A DNA stretch of 64,000 nucleotides from Sphingobacterium sp. (lineage in GTDB: Bacteria; Bacteroidota; Bacteroidia; Sphingobacteriales; Sphingobacteriaceae): NCBI GenBank assembly GCA_029239355.1, contig JAQZAZ010000011.1, positions 1 to 64,000 of the forward strand. The letters run 5' to 3'. A model generated the notes under the pieces. The model searched no databases and was not told the DNA's origin. It worked only from the letters and a program-made list of their open reading frames with translations. Of the stretch, positions 1 to 7,386 are shown piece by piece (position 1 is the first letter of the stretch; every line of letters starts with the position of its first letter). Both the position numbers and the translations under genes were made by a program.

Positions 1-30
1 TTATTATTTTCGAACAGTAAAATCGGTCTA

Positions 31-61
31 CAAAGGTACAAAAAAAATACTTACCATGCAA
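31..61 (-). promoter_or_regulatory. Candidate divergent promoter reading out of the window
   Basis: On the minus strand a TACCTTTG box (complement at 31-38) matches the Bacteroidota -7 consensus TAnnTTTG. A TTG (complement at 59-61) lies 20 bases upstream of it. The promoter would serve a gene left of position 1 transcribed away from panC. That gene is not visible, so its identity cannot be stated. Confidence 0.4.
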
Positions 62-101
62 TTTACTATCAATCATCGTTTTATATTCCCAAAATAATAT
101 G

Positions 102-109
102 CAACTTTG
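102..109 (+). promoter_or_regulatory. Candidate panC -7 box
   Basis: CAACTTTG at 102-109 keeps the TTTG of the Bacteroidota -7 element but has CA for TA. It lies 23 bases before the panC start, a normal leader length. No convincing -33 element is seen. Confidence 0.3.
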
Positions 110-132
110 CCAACAAAAAATTATTCAGTAAA

Positions 133-981
133 GTGGAAATTTTCAAAACGAAAGCCGCTCTCCAAGCGCATCTCCAAAAAGCACGTTCCGCAGGTAAAAA
201 GATCGCCTTGATTCCGACGATGGGTGCACTGCACGAAGGACATTTATCCTTATTGGATTATGCCAAACCGATCAGCGATATCCGTGTTTGCAGCATTTTT
301 GTCAACCCTACGCAGTTCAACGACCCCAAAGATCTTGAAAAATACCCACGTCCAATTGAAGCTGATATCAAGCTATTGGAATCCGTGGATTGTGACATTT
401 TATTTATGCCAAGTGTAGAAGAAATGTATCCGGACAAAGAGGAGCATTGGCATATTGACCTTGGCGAATTGGATCAAATTTGGGAAGGTGAAAAACGGCC
501 CGGGCATTTTCAGGGTGTAACACAGGTGGTGTATAAACTGTTTCAGTTAGTTCAACCTGATATCGCCTGTTTTGGTCAAAAAGACTTTCAGCAGGTGATG
601 GTCATCAAACGCATGATCGAAATTAAAGATCTTCCAATCCAGTTAGCAATCTGTCCCATCATCAGGGATCAACATGGCTTGGCTTTGAGTTCCCGGAATA
701 TGCGCCTGAGCGAAGAAGGAAAGACAACAGCCTTAGCGCTTTCACGTTCATTACAATATGTGAAAGATCATATCGCAGACAATAGTGACCTACTAGATAT
801 TAAAGAGAAAGCCTTAGCAATTTTAACACAGACAAAAGGATTAACTGTCGAATATTTTGCGATTTGTGAAAGTAATTCCCTAAAAGAAGTTGATCGGATT
901 GATGCCAGCAAACAGCATGTTGTACTGGTAACGGCCTGGGTAGAAGGTGTTCGTCTTATTGATAATATGACGTTGGCATAA
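133..981 (+). CDS. panC: Pantothenate synthetase PanC
   Basis: Pantoate-beta-alanine ligase condenses pantoate with beta-alanine using ATP, the last step of pantothenate synthesis in the cytoplasm. The protein has 282 residues, typical for the family. It shows the HIGH-class nucleotide motif PTMGALHEGH (about residues 28-37), the FVNPTQF pantoate region, the GQKDFQQ segment and the LSSRN motif near 190. The start is GTG at 133; the reading frame begins directly with the conserved N-terminal strand, and the next in-frame ATG would remove the catalytic motif. panD follows 24 bases downstream, so the two probably form one operon, with panD also having its own promoter. The identity is secure. 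Confidence 0.96.
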   Translation: MEIFKTKAALQAHLQKARSAGKKIALIPTMGALHEGHLSLLDYAKPISDIRVCSIFVNPTQFNDPKDLEKYPRPIEADIKLLESVDCDILFMPSVEEMYPDKEEHWHIDLGELDQIWEGEKRPGHFQGVTQVVYKLFQLVQPDIACFGQKDFQQVMVIKRMIEIKDLPIQLAICPIIRDQHGLALSSRNMRLSEEGKTTALALSRSLQYVKDHIADNSDLLDIKEKALAILTQTKGLTVEYFAICESNSLKEVDRIDASKQHVVLVTAWVEGVRLIDNMTLA

Positions 982-1001
982 TAAAAAAAACTTTACCTTT
1001 G
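973..1001 (+). promoter_or_regulatory. Candidate panD promoter overlapping panC end
   Basis: TACCTTTG at 994-1001 is a perfect TAnnTTTG -7 box. TTG at 973-975 lies 18 bases upstream as a -33 element. The box ends four bases before the panD ATG, so transcription would begin at or next to the start codon, giving a leaderless or nearly leaderless mRNA. The -33 element lies inside the panC coding end. Confidence 0.45.
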
Positions 1002-1005
1002 CAGC

Positions 1006-1356
1006 ATGGTAATAGAAGTAATGAAATCCAAGATTCACCGCGTGAAAGTAACACAGGCGGAGTTGAATTACGTGGGTAGTATCACGATAGATGAAGATTT
1101 GATGGATGCTGCAAATATCATCGCTAACGAGAAAGTTCAAATCGTAAATAATAACAATGGGGCGCGTTTGGAAACGTATGTCATTCCAGGACAACGCGGT
1201 TCAGGCATCATCTGCCTGAACGGAGCTGCGGCACGTTTAGTGCAAGTTGGTGATATTGTTATTATTATTTCATACGCGACAATGGATTTTGAGGAGGCTA
1301 AACAGTTTCAACCATCTTTGGTTTTTCCGGATGACAACAACCATTTGATCAGATAG
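1006..1356 (+). CDS. panD: Aspartate 1-decarboxylase PanD
   Basis: PanD makes beta-alanine from L-aspartate for pantothenate synthesis. It is made as a proenzyme that cleaves itself between Gly24 and Ser25 to create the pyruvoyl cofactor. The cleavage site is visible as Y-V-G-S at residues 22-25, exactly where it lies in the E. coli enzyme when the ATG at 1006 is used; this supports that start over the internal ATG at 1021. The motifs [23 protein letters not shown] and [10 protein letters not shown] are all present. Length is 116 residues, slightly shorter than the E. coli enzyme. It sits directly behind panC; panB is not in the window. Confidence 0.96.
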   Translation: MVIEVMKSKIHRVKVTQAELNYVGSITIDEDLMDAANIIANEKVQIVNNNNGARLETYVIPGQRGSGIICLNGAAARLVQVGDIVIIISYATMDFEEAKQFQPSLVFPDDNNHLIR

Positions 1357-1427
1357 TATTGAGATACCGACTCTAATACTTAATAATAATTTTATCCAGT
1401 ATTTCATATACTGCTAAATAAAAATCG

Positions 1428-1435
1428 TATTTTTG
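1428..1435 (+). promoter_or_regulatory. Candidate -7 box for the small membrane protein gene
   Basis: TATTTTTG at 1428-1435 matches TAnnTTTG and lies 30 bases before the ATG at 1466. The upstream -33 region is not clear. Confidence 0.35.
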
Positions 1436-1465
1436 AAGCGTTACTTTATCAAGTAGCGCTTTTTT

Positions 1466-1828
1466 ATGGAATTAAAAATAACAAGAAATTTGCGTCAGTT
1501 TATCGCATCATTCCAATTGGCTTTGATGTCACTGATTATTATTTCCGGTGTTATTTTTATGCACAAAGAGGTAAAATCGACTGGGGAAATCGTGATGCAC
1601 ACGCACCCTTACGATTTTACAAAGAAAGAAAAACCCCAGGAAACCGATGACCAGATCGATTACCTGAATGTCATCTATCAAAACACCTATGTTCAGACCG
1701 AGTTTTTAGTTCTTGAACTTCCTTTACCCAAGGAAATTCAGCGAACAGAACATTGTTCGATCTGCCCAGAAGTTGCCACTACCACAAGCAGTCCTTATTA
1801 CCTCCGAGGGCCTCCCGACTTTGTATAA
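1466..1828 (+). CDS. Small membrane-anchored protein with His and Cys motifs
   Basis: I do not recognise a named family with certainty. The 120-residue protein has one hydrophobic segment near residues 12-32, consistent with a signal anchor, and an extracytoplasmic remainder. A MHTHPYDF stretch near residue 43 offers two histidines, HCSIC near 96-100 offers a His and two Cys, and the chain ends in LRGPPDFV. Short His/Cys proteins with a C-terminal RGPP-type end recall the DUF2946 class of small metal-associated proteins, but this is a resemblance, not an assignment. Its position ahead of a CxxC-plug TonB receptor and a secreted thioredoxin-like protein suggests a role with a soft metal such as copper. 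It could equally be a species-specific accessory protein. Confidence 0.7.
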   Translation: MELKITRNLRQFIASFQLALMSLIIISGVIFMHKEVKSTGEIVMHTHPYDFTKKEKPQETDDQIDYLNVIYQNTYVQTEFLVLELPLPKEIQRTEHCSICPEVATTTSSPYYLRGPPDFV

Positions 1829-2176
1829 ATACAATTCATATTTTTTCAAATCTGACTACATCCTGTGAAAAAATTGTATCATAATGCCGTCGGCATTGGT
1901 AAGTACATTTATTTTTCACAATCGAAAAACAGTGATCAGAGCCTTGGTTTGGTATTCCTTAGGGACGAAACCAATGTCTCCATGTTTAATTTACAAAGTA
2001 GATAGATGATGCTCTTATGCTTACATCATAGTGATTGTTAGTCCAAAGACTATGCAGTAGTATGCACACAAGCTTCAGGTAAGGTTCCTTATTTAGTATC
2101 CTCTGCAAGAAGAAAAAGCATGCTATATAAAAAGCTATAAGTATGTACGGGCATCTCAATACGCAATACAATAAAA
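1829..2176. other. 348-base gap before the TonB receptor gene
   Basis: No credible gene is seen. The stretch holds the nested palindrome at 1864-1920 and a second hairpin, TTGGTTT at 1944-1950 with AAACCAA at 1968-1974 (17-base loop). Both lie on the upstream side of the receptor gene and probably belong to its control region. A short minus-strand reading frame at 1986-2171 has no family signal. Confidence 0.5.
1864..1920. promoter_or_regulatory. Nested inverted repeats upstream of TonB receptor
   Basis: TGTGAAAAA at 1864-1872 is perfectly inverted as TTTTTCACA at 1912-1920. Between them AATGCCG at 1883-1889 and CGGCATT at 1891-1897 form a 7-bp palindrome around a single T. The two repeats share nearly the same centre (1892 and 1890). 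The inner palindrome looks like a dimeric repressor operator; the whole could fold as a long RNA hairpin. The outer arm ends in Ts, so it could double as a weak terminator for the small upstream gene. Confidence 0.5.
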
Positions 2177-4513
2177 ATGCTAAAACAATACACTTTACTG
2201 GCTACACTATTGGCCGGCACATCCACTATATACGCGCAATCTTCATTGGAGGGTTATTTATTCAACAAAAACCGTGAGGCTATTGCTTCGGGCACATTGA
2301 CCATTAAGAATGGCAAATCAGCTACCACATCTGATGCCGACGGTCATTTTAAATTCAATGCCCTAGCTACACCCAAGGTAACCTTAAATATTTCGGCCGT
2401 GGGCTATCGTTCGATGACCAGGGTGATCAGTCTGGACACGGTAGCATCCCCGCTCCAGATCCAGCTTGAAGAAGATAATCTTAATCTGGATGAGGTAGTT
2501 GTCTCGGCTACCCGATACGGCGTAAAACGCAAGGATGCGCCCGTTGTGGTCAATGTGATCGGACCAAAGCTATTCAATGCGACGCAATCTGTAGCGATGT
2601 CCGAGACATTGAATTATCAGCCCGGAGTCCGGGTGGAAAACAATTGTCAAAATTGTGGTTTTTCACAGGTCAGACTCAACGGCCTTGAGGGCCCCTACTC
2701 ACAGATATTAATTAACAGCAGGGCCGTTTTTTCGGCATTAAATAGTGTCTACGGATTGGACCAAATCCCAACCAGCATGATTGACCGAATCGAAGTCGTG
2801 CGCAGTGGTGGTTCAGCATTGTTCGGAGCCAATGCCATCGCCGGAACCATCAATATCATTACGAAAGATCCTGTTGAAAACGACTGGCAGGTAAAATCTA
2901 CGAACTCACTGATCGGCGGAAAAAGCTGGGACAACACCGTAGACTTCAACACTTCCCTTGTCGCAGAGGACTTAAAAACTGGCGCAACATTCTATGGGAT
3001 GCATCGCAATAGAGAATCTTATGACGCAAACGGTGACGGCTTTTCAGAGATCACCAAGCTTCGTAATACGACTTTTGGCACCAAACTATTTTATAAACCA
3101 AGCGACTTGGATAAAATCACGGTTGATTTTAGTACGGTCAATGAATTCCGCCGGGGTGGAGATCAACTTGACAAAGCACCCCATCTGACCCAGATCACCG
3201 AACAACTGCAAACCAGTTCCATTGTTGGTGGAATTACCTACGATCATTATTCCGAAGATTATAAACACAAACTGTCGGCTTATGGCTCGGTCCAGAAAAC
3301 TGTACGTGACAGTTATTACGGCGGCCTTGGTGGCGGAACAACTCTTGCAGATAGCACCCTGGCTTCCAATTCGTATGGAAAGACAGACGATATTGCATTA
3401 GTTGTAGGGAGTCAATACACCTATAATTTTGAAAAAGATGTATTTACTGCAGGTGTAGAGTTTTCTTACAATGATACGCAGGATGAAATCCCAGGGTACA
3501 AGCGGACCATCGATCAGCAAAACAAGGGGTTAGGAACCTATGCGCAATATGAATGGAAACCCTTTGAAACGCTAAAAACGCTGATTGGTGCGCGGTACGA
3601 TTATACCTATGTCGATGGCAAATACAGTCTAGCAGGTATAGATCGGAATTCGGATCAACGTTTTGGAACTTTCAGCCCACGATTAACGGTGCTATATGAT
3701 CTGACAAAAGACCTACAGTTCAGAGGTGGGTACGCACGTGGATTTCGGGCTCCGCAGGCCTTTAATGAAGACATGCACGTCACTTCCATTGGCGGCAACC
3801 AAGTTTTTGTCCTGATTGGTGAAAACTTAAAAACCGAATATTCCAATGCATATACGGGATCATTCAGTTACAATAAAAACTTTGGAAATGTACAGACAAG
3901 CTTGCTTGTCGAAGGTTTCTATACAGATCTCAACAATCAGTTTGTCAACATTATGGCCTCAGAAAAGGATGGGTTGATTATTCAGGAGATGCAAAATGGA
4001 GAAGGCGCACGCGTGTATGGCTCCAACATCGAAATCAATATTGCACCTTCATCCTGGCTATCCTTTCAGACAGGCGGAACCATCCAACGCTCTCGTTACA
4101 AAAATGATCAGCTGATCTATGAAGGGAAAGAAGACGCGCATGATATCTGGACAAAAAAATATGTTCGTACTCCTAATATCTATGGCTATATGAACACAAA
4201 TTTAAAAGCGACAAAACGATTTGCAGTTGACCTGACAGGAGTATATACTGGTAAAATGATTGTGCCACATATCCAGCAAGATGTCATGACATTAAAGCAT
4301 GCTAATGATTTTGTTGAGTTAAACCTACGCTTGGGATATACACTGCCTGTACATAAGGATTTTAGTATCGAGTTCTTTGGTGGTGTACAGAACATGTTTA
4401 ATGCTTTTCAAAAAGATTTTGACAAAGGTGCATTACGGGATTCGGACTATATCTATGGTCCTACACGTCCGCGTACATATACGTTTGGCCTCCGCATTGG
4501 ACATTTTCATTAG
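2177..4513 (+). CDS. TonB-dependent receptor with CxxC in the plug
   Basis: This is an outer-membrane, TonB-powered import channel of 778 residues. A signal peptide ends near residue 20 (TIYAQ). A carboxypeptidase-like regulatory domain spans about 22-98, a TonB-box-like LDEVVVSATRY follows near 104-114, then the plug (about 115-235) and a C-terminal 22-strand barrel ending in GLRIGHFH, with the usual final aromatic. The plug carries N-C-Q-N-C-G at 156-161 followed by a QVRLNGLEGPYSQ segment, in place of the usual gate. The Cys pair points to a metal or metal complex (copper is a guess). It is not a SusC protein: it is shorter and has no SusD partner. The thioredoxin-like gene starts 44 bases downstream, so the two are probably co-transcribed. 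Confidence 0.9.
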   Translation: MLKQYTLLATLLAGTSTIYAQSSLEGYLFNKNREAIASGTLTIKNGKSATTSDADGHFKFNALATPKVTLNISAVGYRSMTRVISLDTVASPLQIQLEEDNLNLDEVVVSATRYGVKRKDAPVVVNVIGPKLFNATQSVAMSETLNYQPGVRVENNCQNCGFSQVRLNGLEGPYSQILINSRAVFSALNSVYGLDQIPTSMIDRIEVVRSGGSALFGANAIAGTINIITKDPVENDWQVKSTNSLIGGKSWDNTVDFNTSLVAEDLKTGATFYGMHRNRESYDANGDGFSEITKLRNTTFGTKLFYKPSDLDKITVDFSTVNEFRRGGDQLDKAPHLTQITEQLQTSSIVGGITYDHYSEDYKHKLSAYGSVQKTVRDSYYGGLGGGTTLADSTLASNSYGKTDDIALVVGSQYTYNFEKDVFTAGVEFSYNDTQDEIPGYKRTIDQQNKGLGTYAQYEWKPFETLKTLIGARYDYTYVDGKYSLAGIDRNSDQRFGTFSPRLTVLYDLTKDLQFRGGYARGFRAPQAFNEDMHVTSIGGNQVFVLIGENLKTEYSNAYTGSFSYNKNFGNVQTSLLVEGFYTDLNNQFVNIMASEKDGLIIQEMQNGEGARVYGSNIEINIAPSSWLSFQTGGTIQRSRYKNDQLIYEGKEDAHDIWTKKYVRTPNIYGYMNTNLKATKRFAVDLTGVYTGKMIVPHIQQDVMTLKHANDFVELNLRLGYTLPVHKDFSIEFFGGVQNMFNAFQKDFDKGALRDSDYIYGPTRPRTYTFGLRIGHFH

Positions 4514-4557
4514 GACATGCGTACTGGGATAAATTTCCCATAAACAAAAGGAGAACA

Positions 4558-5025
4558 ATGAAATATTTTAGGAAAATAAGCATCCTGTTTATCAGCTTAC
4601 TTTATCCGCTCTTCCATTTTGGGCAAGAGCGGATAAATTGGGTCAGCTTTGAACAGCTCGACTCCCTGCTGGTTGCAGCACCACGGGAGACCCTAATTTT
4701 TATCCATACCGATTGGTGCGCCTATTGCCGGAAGATGGAACAGGAGATATTTACAAAGCTGGATATTATTACAGCAATCAATACAAATTATTATGCGGTC
4801 AGTTTGGACGCGGAATCCGTGCAGGAAATTACCTTTGATCAGAGCGTTTGGAAGTCAAAATCCAACAAAAAAAGAACCGGCCAGTACCATGCTTTGGCGC
4901 TAACTTTATTGAATGGAAAACAAATGGTTTTTCCCAGCATTCTTCGATTTGATAGGGAGTTTCGCTTAAAAAATATACAGCAAAAATACCTGAACTCAAA
5001 AGAATTAGGTGTTTTTTTAGAATAA
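4558..5025 (+). CDS. Secreted thioredoxin-like protein (CAYC)
   Basis: The 155-residue protein has a signal peptide (cut near residue 22, HFGQ) and a thioredoxin fold. The active-site motif W-C-A-Y-C is at 53-57 within IFIHTDWCAYC, and the following helix KMEQEIFT is typical of the DUF255/thioredoxin_7 branch. It should act in the periplasm as a disulfide reductase or metal-binding redox partner. It lies 44 bases behind the CxxC receptor gene, so a natural proposal is that it reduces cysteines of the receptor, the small upstream protein or the cargo. A general disulfide-exchange role is the alternative. The fold is sure; the partner is inferred. Confidence 0.85.
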   Translation: MKYFRKISILFISLLYPLFHFGQERINWVSFEQLDSLLVAAPRETLIFIHTDWCAYCRKMEQEIFTKLDIITAINTNYYAVSLDAESVQEITFDQSVWKSKSNKKRTGQYHALALTLLNGKQMVFPSILRFDREFRLKNIQQKYLNSKELGVFLE

Positions 5026-5100
5026 TTTAACATATTTGTGTAGCGAAACCAAAAGGAAGTGCGTTTTGAGTTTTATAATTAATACACACTTTAAGAAATT

Positions 5101-5772
5101 ATGAAAAATATCACGAAATTTTTAATGGCATTTATGTGTCTGGGCATTCTTTTTACAGCATGTAATAAAGATAATTTTGATTACGACGCATGGGAGAAAG
5201 AGCAACAAGAAAAAAAACGAATTCAGGACTCCATTAATAAAAAAAGAGTCGAAGAGCAATATCCGATTATCAAAAAGTATGTCTCTGACAATCAGCTTCA
5301 AAATGTTCAATATATAGATTCTTTAGGAATAGCGTACCAAGTATTAGCCGCGGGAGATCAAAGTTCATACACGTATTCATTTAATAACGGAGGACAAATC
5401 ATAGCGCCCAATGTAACAGTCGAATATGTTGGAAAATATGTCCAAACTGGTGCGCAATATAAACCTGAGGGGACAGTATTTGAAAAAACAGAGGAAGGAA
5501 AAACAGAAACTAAAAATCTGGCGTCAAAACCTGTGATATGGCACAGAGCGTTCTTACCTCAGAAAATAAAATTTGGCGAGCAAGAAATCCCTGTGGGCGG
5601 AATTACGACAACCGGTATGAAAAAAGGTTCTAAGATTCGTATAATCACTCCTTCTCCTTGGGGATATGGAGATAGCGATCAAAAAGCTGAATCAACTGGA
5701 AACACAATTCCGGGCAAATCTATTTTGGATCTTACTATCGATGTAAAAGATATCAAAAATACCACCAATTAA
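5101..5772 (+). CDS. FKBP-type peptidyl-prolyl isomerase lipoprotein
   Basis: A lipoprotein of 223 residues with lipobox LFTAC (Cys21) and a charged linker (about 22-75) before a C-terminal FKBP-like domain. The domain elements are TVEYVGKYVQTG, VFEKTEE, GMKKGSKIRI, TPSPWGYG and IPGKSILDLTIDV. It would help fold exported proteins at the periplasmic face of a membrane. It resembles the GldI-like FKBP lipoproteins of Bacteroidota, but the gliding-specific role is not shown by the sequence. A strong intrinsic terminator follows at 5791-5826, and a second FKBP lipoprotein gene lies just beyond. Confidence 0.88.
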   Translation: MKNITKFLMAFMCLGILFTACNKDNFDYDAWEKEQQEKKRIQDSINKKRVEEQYPIIKKYVSDNQLQNVQYIDSLGIAYQVLAAGDQSSYTYSFNNGGQIIAPNVTVEYVGKYVQTGAQYKPEGTVFEKTEEGKTETKNLASKPVIWHRAFLPQKIKFGEQEIPVGGITTTGMKKGSKIRIITPSPWGYGDSDQKAESTGNTIPGKSILDLTIDVKDIKNTTN

Positions 5773-5790
5773 CACCTCATCTGTTTTTAT

Positions 5791-5826
5791 AAAAAAACCA
5801 TTTTCGGTATGAAAATGGTTTTTTTA
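5791..5826 (+). terminator. Intrinsic terminator after first FKBP gene
   Basis: An 11-bp perfect stem (AAACCATTTTC at 5795-5805 with GAAAATGGTTT at 5811-5821), loop GGTAT, is followed by a T run. Confidence 0.9.
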
Positions 5827-5995
5827 TGTCTCAAATAAAATACATGTAGCTGCTGCCATTAAAATTAGGTGGCTTGCACAAATACAGACTGGAACCACAA
5901 CATGGCAAAATGCCGTGATCTGAAAATCGAGTGTTAATTACTGTATTAAAATGTTAATTATTGAAGCAACGGTACACTAAAATGAAAAAATAATA

Positions 5996-6003
5996 TACTT
6001 TTG
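5996..6003 (+). promoter_or_regulatory. Candidate -7 box of second FKBP gene
   Basis: TACTTTTG at 5996-6003 matches TAnnTTTG and is 54 bases before the ATG at 6058. It lies beyond the terminator of the preceding gene, so the second FKBP gene likely has its own promoter. Confidence 0.4.
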
Positions 6004-6057
6004 TTAAAGACCTTTTGAAAATATAATGATCTTTTTCGAAAAACCATCAATAACACT

Positions 6058-6657
6058 ATGAAAAAAATATTATCACCACTGTTCTTGGGAATCGCAGCTA
6101 TTGCTTTATTTACCGTTAGCTGTACTAAAAGTGACGACACACCTGTTTATGATGCTTCTGCACAATTCAAAACTGATTCTGTCACGCTCAAAAATTATGT
6201 TGACAGCAAGTTTCCAGATGCACAATATGATTCAGAAACCGGCATCTGGTATGAAATTCTGACCGAAGGCGAAGGCAATTACCAATATAAAATAGTGGAT
6301 ACGTTAAATGCTAAGTTCCTTAAATTTAAACCAACTGTAAAGTACACAGGTAGGTTATTGAGCGGAAGTATTTTTGATCAAACCGAAACCGATAAAACAA
6401 CTACCTTTGAAATATTGACCAATACAGGATATCAGTACCCTTTTGTTAGCTCCATTATTCCTGCCTGGACATTCGCATTCGCTCCTAAGAAAGTAGGTGA
6501 CGTCAAATTGGGTGGTTTGACCGAAAAAGGACTACAAAAAGGAACAAAAATTCATATTATGGCTCCGTCGTTATATGGATACCAAAATCAAGCTGTGGGA
6601 ACTATACCAGTCAATTCTCCTTTAGATTTTGTTATCGAAGTCGTGGATCTAAAATAA
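6058..6657 (+). CDS. Second FKBP-type isomerase lipoprotein
   Basis: A lipoprotein of 199 residues with a lipobox ending at Cys22 (LFTVSC). The C-terminal half (about 85-199) is FKBP-like: VKYTGRLLSGSIFDQTE, then GLQKGTKIHIMAPSLYGY and TIPVNSPLDFVIEVVDL. It shares layout with the preceding FKBP lipoprotein but diverges in sequence, so the pair looks like an old tandem duplication. The active-site aromatic set cannot be confirmed by eye, so it may be a chaperone more than a fast isomerase. It is transcribed separately, with terminators on both sides. Confidence 0.85.
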   Translation: MKKILSPLFLGIAAIALFTVSCTKSDDTPVYDASAQFKTDSVTLKNYVDSKFPDAQYDSETGIWYEILTEGEGNYQYKIVDTLNAKFLKFKPTVKYTGRLLSGSIFDQTETDKTTTFEILTNTGYQYPFVSSIIPAWTFAFAPKKVGDVKLGGLTEKGLQKGTKIHIMAPSLYGYQNQAVGTIPVNSPLDFVIEVVDLK

Positions 6658-6673
6658 TAACAAAGATTATGTT

Positions 6674-6710
6674 AAAAAACCTCCTAAAGCTTTTTTGGGA
6701 GGTTTTTTCT
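6674..6710 (+). terminator. Intrinsic terminator after second FKBP gene
   Basis: The arms AAAAAACCTCC and GGGAGGTTTTTT close a stem over a 12-base loop and end in a T run. Confidence 0.85.
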
Positions 6711-6866
6711 TTATACCCCCTATTATTTGTAAATATTCAAAAATATTCGTTTCTGTAAGTATCTAAAAGTATCGCTCAATTTCCTAACGACTGTTAAGCA
6801 ATTTCTAGAAAAGATAAACCGAACCTTAAAAGCTTATATTTACATCGATCAACTGTTAAAACAACA

Positions 6867-6895
6867 AAAGCTCGAAGTGGGGAACTCCGAGCTTT
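6867..6895 (+). promoter_or_regulatory. Leader hairpin before a 21-codon ORF
   Basis: AAAGCTCG (6867-6874) pairs with CGAGCTTT (6888-6895). AGT/ACT extends the stem inside around a GGGGA loop, with one mismatch. It has no T run directly after it, so it is not a terminator. It is followed by the A-rich leader AACCTAAATT and an ATG, an arrangement resembling 5' leaders of Bacteroidota outer-membrane protein genes. Confidence 0.45.
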
Positions 6896-6920
6896 ACCTA
6901 ACCAATTATTAACCTAAATT

Positions 6921-6986
6921 ATGAAAAGTTCTTTATATATTATTTTGTATATATCTTTTTGTTTTGATATATCAAAGGTACTATAG
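6921..6986 (+). pseudogene. 21-codon ORF after a gene-like leader, possible gene remnant
   Basis: An ATG at 6921 directly follows the leader AACCTAAATT and opens a 21-codon frame that stops with TAG at 6984-6986. The peptide starts M-K-S-S-L and is then hydrophobic (YIILYISFCF), like the start of a signal peptide. No continuation is seen in any frame. It is either the stub of a decayed exported-protein gene or a short leader peptide. Family assignment is not possible. Confidence 0.35.
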
Positions 6987-7386
6987 ATTCCCTTTCATGT
7001 CAAGAAATTTAACAGCATTTAACGTTGTTAAAATTATGTTAAAACAATTTAGCAAAATTATAGCAATTGTATACCGCTATTTTGACGATAATTTTTCAAC
7101 CAATCTATAAGATAATAACAGATTTGGGCTTTAGGCGACGATTAAATTCATGGCCTATTCGTTGATTAGGCCAAATAAAAAACACTACGATTAATTCGTG
7201 GATTAGTAAATAAGCTAGTCACTCGTAGAATCTTAAAAAACAGTAGCCAATAAAGAAACTCTTTCAATAAAAAGGAATAAATTTGTAATGAAGGTACCGC
7301 GTCTTAGGGCTGTGTACTATTGATACAAAACTTAAATCGTCATGTTTTTAACCACATAGCGGGTTTAACAAAGAAAAATTAAAAGG
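6987..7386. other. AT-rich gap with short repeats before nadE
   Basis: No gene is visible. TGGCCTA at 7151-7157 is inverted at 7165-7171 (TAGGCCA). ATTCGTTGATTAG at 7157-7169 recurs as ATTCGTGGATTAG at 7194-7206. The near-palindrome TGTACTATTGATACA at 7313-7327 lies 60 bases before nadE and resembles a palindrome downstream of nadE. Confidence 0.4.

Noticed and set aside
880..1194. Minus-strand 104-residue frame across panC and panD
   Set aside because: It overlaps two certain genes and lacks family marks or a plausible promoter.
1986..2171. Minus-strand 61-residue frame in the gap before the TonB receptor
   Set aside because: Short and without family signal; the stretch is better read as the receptor's control region.
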